Assembly: GCA_937886715.1 (NCBI GenBank)
Contig: CAKZZD010000006.1
Coordinates: 40,337-104,336, forward strand
From: an uncultured Bacteroidales bacterium
GTDB lineage: Bacteria; Bacteroidota; Bacteroidia; Bacteroidales; P3
Direction: 5' to 3'
DNA: 64,000 bases
Below the pieces are notes generated by a model that worked only from the letters and a program-made list of their open reading frames with translations, did no database searches and was not told the origin of the DNA. A program made the translations under genes and the position numbers. Position 1 is the first letter of the stretch. Every line of letters starts with the position of its first letter. Shown in pieces: positions 25,731 to 32,970 of the stretch.

Positions 25731-26879
25731 TTAGCTCCAGATGCTCAATTTGCTGAGGAACGAGATGTTCTCTTTTACCGACGAACGGATCAGCGCGTCG
25801 AAGTTGGAATCTTCGTTCTGGTGGAATGCCACTTCGACAGGCTGCACATAAATGGGCAACTCGCCTGCCAGATGCATCAGCCGGGGAGCGTCCTTTTCGG
25901 TGGTGATGATGATCTTGCGGCTGCCCGGCAAGCCGTTAAAGACATTCCTCACCTGCTCCATGTCGCGGGCAGAATAGTTGTGATGGTCGGCAAAGCCCAT
26001 GTGCCGCACCTTGCAGTAGCGCCTCACCTCCTCCACCAGATTCTCCGGATGGGCGATACCCGTGAGCACCATGGCATAGTCCACACGCTTGAGGTCGATG
26101 TCAGCCTCATGTCCGTCGAGGGTACGGAGCGGCTTGTAGACGAAATAGGAAAAGAACACCTTCTGGTAGTTCTGCAGTTTGAGGTCGTGCGTGATGTTGT
26201 GCCTCTCGATAGGATTGAGCCGGGCGGGGCACTTGGTCACGATGACAATATTGGCGCGGTAGCGTCCACTCTGCGGCTCACGCAGATTGCCGAACGGCAA
26301 CACGTGGTCCTTGAAATAAGGATGCCTGTACTCCGTCAGCAGGATATTGATGCTGGGCTTGATGTAGCGGTGCTGGTACACGTCGTCGAGCACAATCATG
26401 TCCAACTTGGGGGTATCCACAGCCTCCGTCGCAACCTCTGCCGCAGCCTCCGGCGTCTCCTCGTCGGCCTCCTCAGGCTTGGGCGGCTCGGCTATCAGGC
26501 GCCGCACGCCCTCGACACGCTTCTCGCACACCGCCACCTGCACGTTAGGGAACTTCTGCGCTATCATCGCAGCCTCGTCGCCAAGGAGGGCTGCATCGTG
26601 GCTGCCATCGTCGACGACAAAGCCTTTGCTTTTGCGCTTGTAGCCACGGCTGAGCATGGCCACCCGATAGGTGTCGCCAAACAGCCGCAGCAGATACTCC
26701 ACATGAGGTGTCTTGCCCGTGCCGCCGGTGCTAAGATTGCCCACACCTATGGTGGTGATATGGGGAGCCTGTTGCTTCAGCAGTCCCAGCGAGAAAAGTC
26801 CGTTGCGGATACGCACACCTATACCGTACCACATCGTCAACGGCCACAGAATATATGAAATCGTGCTGCGGAAAGACAT
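25731..26879 (-). CDS. lpxK: Tetraacyldisaccharide 4'-kinase
   Basis: This 382-residue protein carries the LpxK P-loop GNLSTGGTGKTPHVEYLL near residues 48-65, then RVAMLSRGYKRKSKGF, the DEAAMIAQKFPNVQVAVCEKR segment, LDMIVLDDVYQH (Walker B-like) and VVTKCPARLNPIE. It phosphorylates the lipid A disaccharide at the 4' position in the inner membrane, and the N-terminal helix (ISYILWPLTMWYGI) is the membrane anchor. An acidic/alanine insertion (EEADEETPEAAAEVATEAVD) lies mid-protein. It is upstream of the TSCPD gene. Confidence 0.95.
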   Translation of the reverse strand: MSFRSTISYILWPLTMWYGIGVRIRNGLFSLGLLKQQAPHITTIGVGNLSTGGTGKTPHVEYLLRLFGDTYRVAMLSRGYKRKSKGFVVDDGSHDAALLGDEAAMIAQKFPNVQVAVCEKRVEGVRRLIAEPPKPEEADEETPEAAAEVATEAVDTPKLDMIVLDDVYQHRYIKPSINILLTEYRHPYFKDHVLPFGNLREPQSGRYRANIVIVTKCPARLNPIERHNITHDLKLQNYQKVFFSYFVYKPLRTLDGHEADIDLKRVDYAMVLTGIAHPENLVEEVRRYCKVRHMGFADHHNYSARDMEQVRNVFNGLPGSRKIIITTEKDAPRLMHLAGELPIYVQPVEVAFHQNEDSNFDALIRSSVKENISFLSKLSIWS

Positions 26880-26897
26880 CTCAGAGCAATGTTAAAC

Positions 26898-26964
26898 GTT
26901 GAACCACAAGCCGCATGCCCCGCATTGCATCATGCCAATAAGGGCATACGGCTTAAGGTTCAAC
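26898..26964. terminator. Long imperfect inverted repeat upstream of lpxK / downstream of rubrerythrin
   Basis: A 23-base arm at 26898-26920 (GTTGAACCACAAGCCGCATG...) pairs with 26942-26964 (...CATACGGCTTAAGGTTCAAC) with three or four mismatches around a 21-base loop. It fills most of the 101-base gap between the rubrerythrin stop and the lpxK start, so it probably ends rubrerythrin transcription. A role as lpxK leader structure is possible. Confidence 0.5.
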
Positions 26965-26980
26965 GCGTCAAGACAATTGT

Positions 26981-27523
26981 TTACTTCTTGAAATAGCGGT
27001 TGTAAAGACCTTCAAGGGCCTTGCCGTGGCGAGCCTCGTCGCGGGCCATCTCGTGGACCGTGTCGTGGATGGCGTCCAGGTTGAGGGCCTTGGCGCGCTT
27101 GGCCAGGTCGGTCTTGCCGGCGGTGGCACCGTATTCGGCATCCACGCGCATCTTCAGGTTCTCGGCAGTGCTGTCGGTCAGCACCTCGCCCAGCAGCTCG
27201 GCAAACTTGGCGGCATGCTCGGCCTCCTCGAAGGCGGCTTTCTCCCAATAGAGGCCCACTTCGGGATAACCCTCGCGGTGTGCCACACGGGCCATGGCCA
27301 GATACATACCAACCTCCTTGCACTCGCCCTCAAAGTTGGCGCGGAGGTCCATCTTGATGTCTTCGGGGGCATCCTTGGCCACACCGACGATATGCTCGGC
27401 AGCCCAAGTCTTGATGTCCTCTTTCACTTCCTGCATGGGTTTGCCGCAAATGGGGCACTTCTCGGGCATCTCGTCTCCCTCGTACACGTAGCCGCACACG
27501 GGGCAGATAAATTTCTTACTCAT
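26981..27523 (-). CDS. Reverse rubrerythrin (NADH peroxidase-type)
   Basis: In this 180-residue protein the rubredoxin-like domain comes first (Cys7, Cys10, Cys23, Cys26: FICPVCGYVYEG, EKCPICG) and the diiron four-helix bundle follows (RANFEGECKEVGMYL, AAFEEAEHAAKFAELL, EMARDEARHGKALEGL). That order is the opposite of classical rubrerythrin and defines the reverse type seen in anaerobes, which reduces hydrogen peroxide. The iron ligands appear complete. It has its own promoter (27573-27580) and is probably a single-gene unit. The small rubredoxin at 291-449 could supply electrons; this is inference. Confidence 0.9.
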   Translation of the reverse strand: MSKKFICPVCGYVYEGDEMPEKCPICGKPMQEVKEDIKTWAAEHIVGVAKDAPEDIKMDLRANFEGECKEVGMYLAMARVAHREGYPEVGLYWEKAAFEEAEHAAKFAELLGEVLTDSTAENLKMRVDAEYGATAGKTDLAKRAKALNLDAIHDTVHEMARDEARHGKALEGLYNRYFKK

Positions 27524-27572
27524 TGTATTTTTTCTGTTTTAGGGTTAATAAATTAATGTCGGATCCAAAATG

Positions 27573-27580
27573 CAAAAATA
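27573..27580 (-). promoter_or_regulatory. -7 promoter box of reverse rubrerythrin
   Basis: TATTTTTG on the minus strand, 50 bases upstream of the rubrerythrin ATG, with TTCG at the expected -33 spacing (27600-27603). Confidence 0.6.
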
Positions 27581-27696
27581 CATATTTTTTGCAATATGGC
27601 GAAAATATTTTTCCCCGCATTGAAAAAAAGCGGGGACACACCGGCTATTGCCATCCGCTGCCGTCCCTCGCGGGCGGGCAGCAACCGTGCGCCTGG

Positions 27697-28431
27697 CTAT
27701 TTCAGCAGCCTCATGATCTGCCGCTCCGTGGCATTAGGAAGCAGCGCGGCCAGATGCTCCGACATCCGCCGGTGCGATTCGGCAGGGGTGCGGCCACACT
27801 GTCCCGCCTCCACGCCGAGCAGTTGCTCGGGTGTGGTCAGCAGCGAAAGGCCCCATCCGTATTCGTTGCCATGCTTGTCGCGCGGATAGACAAAATCCTC
27901 AGTCACGATGCGGCAAGCCATCTGCAGCCGGGTGACATGGCTGTCGAACAGGCCCCGCATCCTGGGTCCCACCAATCCGCAGGCGGCCCTCAACTCGCGC
28001 GACACCATGCTGCCCTCGCGGTGCAGCGTGTCGAGTATCAGGCTGCCCACAGCGCCCGCGTCGGTATCCCTGCCGGCCATGGGATAGGCATGGCGGCGCC
28101 AGTTGCAGAAATCGGGCCACCACTCACGGCTCACGAATCCGGCCTTGCCGGCAAAGAACTTGCCGTACACACATCCCCCTTCCGTCACCACAGGCCCTTT
28201 CCATTTCCACAGCGGCCACTCCCACCCTCCGTCGGGGAGAGCCACATAGCGGCACTCGTCAGCCATCATCGCCTCGGCGCTGTAGCCCTCGATTCCACTC
28301 TCCAGCAGCGGCAGGAAGCCCACCGCCTGAATGGCATCGATCAGTTCCTGGCAGGTACGGATCACCCCGCCGCTCCTCCGGGAGGGCAGCGCATCCATAT
28401 ATCCGGCAATTGTCCTCTCAATATCGCCCAT
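27697..28431 (-). CDS. Winged-helix protein, AlkZ/YcaQ-related (tentative)
   Basis: This 244-residue soluble protein has an N-terminal helix set (TCQELIDAIQAVGFLPLLES) and a long stretch rich in Trp (GGWEWPLWKWKGPVV, REWWPDFCNWRRHAYP). A winged-helix-like segment follows (LILDTLHREGSMVSRELRAACGL) with basic residues to the C-terminus. The pattern is reminiscent of AlkZ-related proteins, a relative of DNA glycosylases that act on alkylated or crosslinked bases, but I rely on weak overall resemblance. It lies 12 bases after the flavoprotein gene on the same strand. No signal peptide or membrane helix. Confidence 0.5.
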   Translation of the reverse strand: MGDIERTIAGYMDALPSRRSGGVIRTCQELIDAIQAVGFLPLLESGIEGYSAEAMMADECRYVALPDGGWEWPLWKWKGPVVTEGGCVYGKFFAGKAGFVSREWWPDFCNWRRHAYPMAGRDTDAGAVGSLILDTLHREGSMVSRELRAACGLVGPRMRGLFDSHVTRLQMACRIVTEDFVYPRDKHGNEYGWGLSLLTTPEQLLGVEAGQCGRTPAESHRRMSEHLAALLPNATERQIMRLLK

Positions 28432-28443
28432 ACGCTGTTGCTG

Positions 28444-29097
28444 TCACATTCCCGACTGGCAGAGTGTCTTGCCGATGTTGTAGGCACGTTCCATATCCTG
28501 CACAAAGCGGGTGCGGTGCATCTCGGCCTTGTGCTCCACATCGAAGCGGGCAGCATCGTAGCGACTGTAGTCGTTGAACTGCCACGTGTCGTAGCAGCAG
28601 AATATTTCCGTCGGTCCGAAGATGCCCAACTGGCATGCGTTCACATCCATCAGCGTGTCATAGGCGTTGGCACGGTAGCACTCCTCGTCGGGACAGTTCA
28701 TCGTGTAGATGCTGGCCGAACGCTTGGGATGGTTGACAATGGGATGGTTGTAGTCGGAATAGTTGACCGCCGGAAAAATGAGCCTCTCCATAAAGGCACG
28801 CATGCCCGCCGTGGGGTAGCCGCAGTAGACAGGCGAGCCGCACACCAGCACATCGGCCTCGACAGCTCGCTCCAAAATGGGCTTCAAGTCGTCGGGAAAC
28901 GAGCACACGCCCTTCCGGCCTCCCTTCACCTTGCAGGCGAAGCAGCTCATACAGCCCTTGTAGTTCAGCCCACGGTCGTAGAGGTGCACCATCTCGCACT
29001 CTGCACCGGCATCCCTGGCTCCCTGCATCGCGCGCTCAAGCAGCTGCGCCGTGTTGAAATTCCTGCGGGGGCTCCCGTTGACAAATAATGCTTTCAT
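28444..29097 (-). CDS. Iron-sulfur flavodoxin-like NAD(P)H-dependent reductase
   Basis: This 217-residue protein begins with the flavodoxin-fold phosphate loop VNGSPRRNFNTAQLLE. A compact cysteine cluster follows: Cys49, Cys52, Cys55 and Cys65 (KGCMSCFACKVKGGRKGVC). The flavin-side loop is DVLVCGSPVYCGYPTAGMRAFMERL. This combination marks iron-sulfur flavoproteins of anaerobes, which carry FMN and a 4Fe-4S cluster and transfer electrons, possibly to oxygen or peroxide. The substrate is unknown. It starts a two-gene unit with the AlkZ-like gene. Confidence 0.83.
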   Translation of the reverse strand: MKALFVNGSPRRNFNTAQLLERAMQGARDAGAECEMVHLYDRGLNYKGCMSCFACKVKGGRKGVCSFPDDLKPILERAVEADVLVCGSPVYCGYPTAGMRAFMERLIFPAVNYSDYNHPIVNHPKRSASIYTMNCPDEECYRANAYDTLMDVNACQLGIFGPTEIFCCYDTWQFNDYSRYDAARFDVEHKAEMHRTRFVQDMERAYNIGKTLCQSGM

Positions 29098-29160
29098 AAT
29101 TTCTCAAAAAAAAACACTGTACGTGGAAGATAATCGTTTCAATGCGCCTCCCCCACCCCT

Positions 29161-29583
29161 TCACTTGCCCGACATCGATTCGACGGCGTGGGCATACAGC
29201 TCCGGGAAGCGCTTCTCAAGCGACACCGGCCGCCCGTTTTCAAGGAAGCAGTGTGTGCTGGTGGCGGTGCACACCACGCGGCCGCCGCACGTCATCGTAT
29301 AGGCGAAGACAATTTTCAGCGGGGTGGTCTCCTGCACCCGCACCTCGATTTCCACCACATCCTTGAAGGTGGTGGAATGGCGGTAGCGGCACTCGACAGC
29401 CACCACAGGCGACACCACTCCTTCAGCCTCCATCCGGTCGAAGCCGTAGCCCAACTGGTCCATCCAGTCGACGCGCGCCTCTTCCATAAAGCGGATATAG
29501 TTGCTGTGGTGGGTGATGCCCATGCGGTCGCACTCGTAGTACTTCACCTCGTGGCGATAGGGTCTGGTATGCATAATAGGCAT
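29161..29583 (-). CDS. Hotdog-fold acyl-CoA thioesterase
   Basis: This 140-residue protein has the 4-hydroxybenzoyl-CoA thioesterase-like pattern: VKYYECDRMGITHHSNYIRFMEEAR (with the Asp and HHSNY motif), a long central helix, and beta strands such as VVSPVVAVECRYRHSTTFKDVVEI. It would hydrolyse short acyl-CoAs. I took the ATG at 29583 (MPIMHTRPY); another in-frame ATG is three codons further. Longer upstream reading runs into the intergenic repeat. Confidence 0.85.
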   Translation of the reverse strand: MPIMHTRPYRHEVKYYECDRMGITHHSNYIRFMEEARVDWMDQLGYGFDRMEAEGVVSPVVAVECRYRHSTTFKDVVEIEVRVQETTPLKIVFAYTMTCGGRVVCTATSTHCFLENGRPVSLEKRFPELYAHAVESMSGK

Positions 29584-29682
29584 TTTTGTATGATAACGCC
29601 GACGCCATCGTTTTATTGCCCACGGCCGGGAAACGGACCAAAAAGAAACTTCCTCCATCCAAGGGTTTCTCTCCGCCCCAAC

Positions 29683-29766
29683 TGCCTGACAACCACCTAT
29701 CAACGCCTTATCATCTCCTACTATGGTAGGAGTTGGGTAGGAGTTGATAAGGAGAAGATACGGAGT
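29683..29766 (+). repeat. Dispersed palindromic intergenic repeat, copy 3
   Basis: The inner arms are CTCCTAC (29715-29721) and GTAGGAG (29726-29732) around TATG. Outer arms CTTATCA (29707-29713) and TGATAAG (29744-29750) extend the structure. The left flank TGCCTGACAACCACCTATCAAC and the right flank GGAGAAGATACGGAG match copies 1 and 5. It sits between ferritin and thioesterase genes. Confidence 0.85.
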
Positions 29767-29785
29767 ATGAGAGGGTTAGAGAAAC

Positions 29786-29816
29786 AAAAAAAGCCGTGCA
29801 GCATGGGCTGCACGGC
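29786..29816 (-). terminator. Intrinsic terminator of the ferritin gene
   Basis: GCCGTGCAGC (29793-29802) and GCTGCACGGC (29807-29816) form a perfect 10-base stem with a four-base loop. On the minus strand it is followed directly by seven T residues. It lies 27 bases after the ferritin stop. Confidence 0.88.
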
Positions 29817-29842
29817 GATGGGAATCGGAGATCGGGAAAAGC

Positions 29843-30358
29843 TCAGTCAAGCACCAGGCTGGGGGCGCTGTAGGTGCGGGCGGCGAGCTCCTGGTTGAGC
29901 ATGTAGAGGCTGCGGGCGTCGCTGCCGAAGAGCTCCATTTTGGAGATCATGTCGCGGGCGTTGGTCTCCTCCTCACCCTGCTCTTTGACGAACCAGTCGA
30001 GGAACTGCATGGTGCGGAAATCTTTCACCTTGCTGGCGGCATCATAGATGGTGTGGATGCTGGCGGTGACATACTCTTCGTGCTCCAAGCCTGCCTTCAG
30101 CACGTCCATGTCCTTTTTGTACACCTTGTCTGGCATGGCGATGGCTTCAAGCTTGATGGGGCAGTCGTTGTTCTGCATGTACTTGTAGATGAGCATGGCG
30201 TGGTCGCGCTCTTCCTGGGCCTGGATCATGTACCAGTTGGCGAAGCCGTTGAGGCCGCGTTTGTCGAAATAGTTGTTCATGTCGAGATAGAGGTAGGCGC
30301 TGTAGAGCTCCTTATTGATTTGCTCGTTGAGCAGATCGGAAACTTTTTTGTTGAGCAT
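29843..30358 (-). CDS. ftn: Non-haem ferritin
   Basis: This 171-residue protein matches bacterial ferritin (FtnA) along its length: LNEQINKELYSAYLYLDMNNYF, then WYMIQAQEERDHAMLIYKYM with the ferroxidase Glu/His residues, and LDWFVKEQGEEETNARDMI. It oxidises and stores iron in a 24-mer shell. It has its own promoter (30443-30450), a palindromic site overlapping the upstream promoter element, and a clean terminator, so it is a single-gene unit that is probably regulated. Confidence 0.96.
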   Translation of the reverse strand: MLNKKVSDLLNEQINKELYSAYLYLDMNNYFDKRGLNGFANWYMIQAQEERDHAMLIYKYMQNNDCPIKLEAIAMPDKVYKKDMDVLKAGLEHEEYVTASIHTIYDAASKVKDFRTMQFLDWFVKEQGEEETNARDMISKMELFGSDARSLYMLNQELAARTYSAPSLVLD

Positions 30359-30403
30359 GGCTGATTGGATTGTTTAAAAATGGTTAATTACTATATTGAT
30401 GCA

Positions 30404-30436
30404 CAATGGTTTGCGAATAATTTCCGCGAACCGTTG
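30404..30436 (-). promoter_or_regulatory. Hairpin at predicted 5' end of ferritin mRNA
   Basis: CAATGGTTTGCG (30404-30415) pairs with CGCGAACCGTTG (30425-30436) over 12 positions, including two G-U type pairs, with a 9-base loop. Given the -7 box at 30443-30450, transcription should begin near 30436, so the hairpin would form the very start of the transcript. Confidence 0.5.
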
Positions 30437-30442
30437 CATCGA

Positions 30443-30450
30443 CAAAGATA
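30443..30450 (-). promoter_or_regulatory. -7 promoter box of ferritin
   Basis: TATCTTTG on the minus strand matches TAnnTTTG, with TTTC at the -33 position (30470-30473). Confidence 0.65.
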
Positions 30451-30463
30451 CAAAAGAAAACGG

Positions 30464-30486
30464 TTTGCGGAAAAAAAATTCGCAAA
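30464..30486. promoter_or_regulatory. Operator-like inverted repeat overlapping ferritin -33 region
   Basis: TTTGCG (30464-30469), 11 A-rich bases, then CGCAAA (30481-30486). It overlaps the upstream half of the ferritin promoter and could bind a dimeric regulator. It does not resemble a Fur box that I can recognise. Confidence 0.35.
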
Positions 30487-30551
30487 TTGCCATGCCGGCG
30501 GCACAGACGGAATTTTCACACGGCAGGGGTGTGCGGTAGAGATTTTATGCG

Positions 30552-30559
30552 TATCTTTG
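30552..30559 (+). promoter_or_regulatory. -7 promoter box of the AlkD-like gene
   Basis: TATCTTTG lies 26 bases upstream of the ATG at 30586. No TTTG is found at the -33 distance. Confidence 0.55.
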
Positions 30560-30585
30560 CAGCTGAAAACCGATATCATCATTCC

Positions 30586-31302
30586 ATGATCGAAAACAAG
30601 CTTTACGATGCCATGCTGCGGCTGGCCGATCCTACGCAGGCCGAGGGACTGTCGAGGTTTTTCCGTTGTGGTCCGGGCCAGTACGGCGAGGGCGACCGCT
30701 TTTTGGGCATCAAGGTGCCGGCCACCCGAAAGGTGGTAAAAGAGCTGTGGAGCGAGTGCCGGGAGGCTGATCTGGACTCGTGCTTGGCTTCGCCTTGGCA
30801 CGAGGTGCGGTTGGCGGCGCTGCTGGTGGTGGTGCAGAAATTCCACCATGCGCGCAAAAACACCGCAGAGCAACAGCATTGGGTGGAATACTACCTTGCT
30901 CACACCGCGGCCATCAACAACTGGGACCTGGTGGACCTCACCTGCTACGAGATTGTCGGCACATGGCTGCTGGACAAAGATGCGGGGTTGCTGCGCGAGA
31001 TGGCGCAGCACGGCGCCAGCCTGTGGGAGCAGCGCATTGCCATGGTGAGCACCATGCAGTTTCTGCGGCACGGGCGGCTGGACGAGACCTATGAGATTGC
31101 CGACATCCTGCTGCACCACAGCCACGACCTGATACAAAAGGCGGTGGGGTGGCTGCTGCGCGAGGCCGGCAAACGCGACGGACAGCGACTGCGGCGGTGG
31201 CTGGCGAGCCGCTATGCGGGCATGCCGCGCACAATGCTCCGCTATGCCATCGAGAAGTTTCCTCCCGACGAGCGGCAGCGATATTTGAAAGGGCTGATCT
31301 GA
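30586..31302 (+). CDS. DNA alkylation repair (AlkD-like) HEAT-repeat protein
   Basis: This 238-residue all-helical protein fits the AlkD family of HEAT-like-repeat DNA glycosylases: GIKVPATRKVVKELW, a long run of paired helices, NNWDLVDLTCYEIVGTWL (the conserved W-D-L-V-D segment), and VGWLLREAGKRDGQRLRRWL. It should remove bulky or positively charged alkylated bases. The ATG at 30586 follows a good -7 box; the upstream ATG lies before the promoter. The protein stands alone, although an AlkZ-like gene is nearby at 27697. Confidence 0.88.
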   Translation: MIENKLYDAMLRLADPTQAEGLSRFFRCGPGQYGEGDRFLGIKVPATRKVVKELWSECREADLDSCLASPWHEVRLAALLVVVQKFHHARKNTAEQQHWVEYYLAHTAAINNWDLVDLTCYEIVGTWLLDKDAGLLREMAQHGASLWEQRIAMVSTMQFLRHGRLDETYEIADILLHHSHDLIQKAVGWLLREAGKRDGQRLRRWLASRYAGMPRTMLRYAIEKFPPDERQRYLKGLI

Positions 31303-31320
31303 AAAGGCGGACAACAATAA

Positions 31321-31352
31321 TTTGCACTATCGCCGACTTTTATGTATTTTTG
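31321..31352 (+). promoter_or_regulatory. Promoter of the C69 dipeptidase gene
   Basis: TTTG (31321-31324), 20 bases, then TATTTTTG (31345-31352). This is one base longer than the ideal spacing and 24 bases before the ATG at 31377. Confidence 0.7.
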
Positions 31353-31376
31353 CATTTTTACATGTCACAACGACCT

Positions 31377-32948
31377 ATGAAGAAGATACTGATACTCATT
31401 CTGGTAGCGCTACCGGCGATGATGGCGGCGCAAGTCAACACAAAGGAAAGCTGCACCTCGATCATGGTGGGGAAGCGTGCCTCGACCGACGGGAGCGTGA
31501 TCACGTCGCACACCTGCGACGGGCGCTATCGCACCTGGATGACCGTGGAAGCGGCGGCCGACCATAAGCAAGGCGAGAAACATGTTGTCCGTAAGGGCAC
31601 AATGCACACCGTCGGTCCGGACGACACCACGGGTGTCCGTGTGGCCGGCACCATCAGCGAGGTGGCACACACCTACGCCTACCTCAATACGGCCTATCCC
31701 TGCCTCAACGAGAAGCAGCTGGCCATTGGCGAGAGCACCTTTGGCGGCCCCGACACGCTGACCAATCCCGACGCCATGTTCCTGATAGAGGAACTGGAGC
31801 GCATCGCCCTGCAGCGCTGCACCACGGCGCGGCAAGCCATCAAGCTGATTGCCAAACTGGCCGAGAAACACGGCTATGCCGATGGCGGCGAGTGCATCAC
31901 CATTGCCGACAAGAAAGAGGTGTGGCAGATGGAAATCATCGGCTGCGGCCGCACGGAGATCGGTGCCGTGTGGGTGGCGCAGCGCGTGCCCGACGACCAT
32001 ATTGCCGTGAGCTGCAACATCCCCCGCATCGGCAAGCTGCAACGCAACAACCCCGACTATTTCATGTGCTCGGACAATGTGGAGGCTGTGGCCAAGAAAT
32101 ACTATCTGTGGGACGGCGAAGGCGAGTTCAGCTTCTGGAAAGCCTACAACACATCGTGGGCCAACGGGAAGAACTACCGCGAACGCGAATGGTTCATTTT
32201 CAACGCGCTGGCGCCCTCGCAGGAGTTCACTCGCGACATGCCGGAACTGCCCTTCAGCGTGAAGCCCGACAACCCCGTCGATGTCACGGACGTCATGGAG
32301 CTTCTCCGCTCCACCTATGAGGGTACCGACATGGACATGACGCAAAACCTGAAGGTGGTGGTCACCCGCAAACGCGACGACGGCAGCACCTATGAGGACA
32401 CCGTCACCAGCCCCGTGGCCAACCCATGGCTCACCGGCACCATGCAGCAGACCCTCAACATGATAGCCCCCGGCACCATCCACTTCAAGCGCACCGTCAG
32501 CGTGGCATGGTGCAGCTACAGCTTCGTGGCCCAGCTGCGCGACTGGCTGCCCGACGAGGTGGGCGGCGTGTGCTGGATGGCCGTCGACAATCCGGGCCAA
32601 TCGCCCCGCATCCCCATCTTCTGCGGCACCACCGAACTGCCCGAGGCCTTCAGCCGTTGTGGACAAAAAAGCTATGATCCCAAAGCCTGGCTGTGGCAAT
32701 ACCGCCGCGCCAACAAGCTGGCCACCGTGGCGTGGCAGCGCACCAAGAAGCAGCACATGAACGCCGTGCTGCAGCAGGAGGGCAACGCCTTCAGCGGACT
32801 GAAGAGTCTGGAGGAGAGCGTCAAAGCCAACCCCAAGAAGTCGGCCAAATTGCTCAACACCTACACCAAACAGATTTACGACAACACCAAGGCTGCATGG
32901 GCCGATCTGGAGGCCGACTATTGGCAGATGTTCGGCATGGGATTCTAA
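31377..32948 (+). CDS. C69-family dipeptidase (PepD-like), exported
   Basis: This 523-residue protein begins with a signal peptide (MKKILILILVALPAMMAAQ). After the short pro-segment NTKE comes Cys26 in ESCTSIMVGKRASTDGS, the N-terminal nucleophile of this Ntn-hydrolase family. ITSHTCDGRYRTW, ANEKQLAIGEST-like (NEKQLAIGESTFG) and CGRTEIGAVWVAQRVPDDH follow. It would cleave dipeptides in the periplasm or at the surface. It is the first gene of a probable unit with the PNGase F-like and CapA-like genes, with a 22-base gap to the next. Confidence 0.88.
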   Translation: MKKILILILVALPAMMAAQVNTKESCTSIMVGKRASTDGSVITSHTCDGRYRTWMTVEAAADHKQGEKHVVRKGTMHTVGPDDTTGVRVAGTISEVAHTYAYLNTAYPCLNEKQLAIGESTFGGPDTLTNPDAMFLIEELERIALQRCTTARQAIKLIAKLAEKHGYADGGECITIADKKEVWQMEIIGCGRTEIGAVWVAQRVPDDHIAVSCNIPRIGKLQRNNPDYFMCSDNVEAVAKKYYLWDGEGEFSFWKAYNTSWANGKNYREREWFIFNALAPSQEFTRDMPELPFSVKPDNPVDVTDVMELLRSTYEGTDMDMTQNLKVVVTRKRDDGSTYEDTVTSPVANPWLTGTMQQTLNMIAPGTIHFKRTVSVAWCSYSFVAQLRDWLPDEVGGVCWMAVDNPGQSPRIPIFCGTTELPEAFSRCGQKSYDPKAWLWQYRRANKLATVAWQRTKKQHMNAVLQQEGNAFSGLKSLEESVKANPKKSAKLLNTYTKQIYDNTKAAWADLEADYWQMFGMGF

Positions 32949-32970
32949 AGAATATGAAAATGAGTATATT

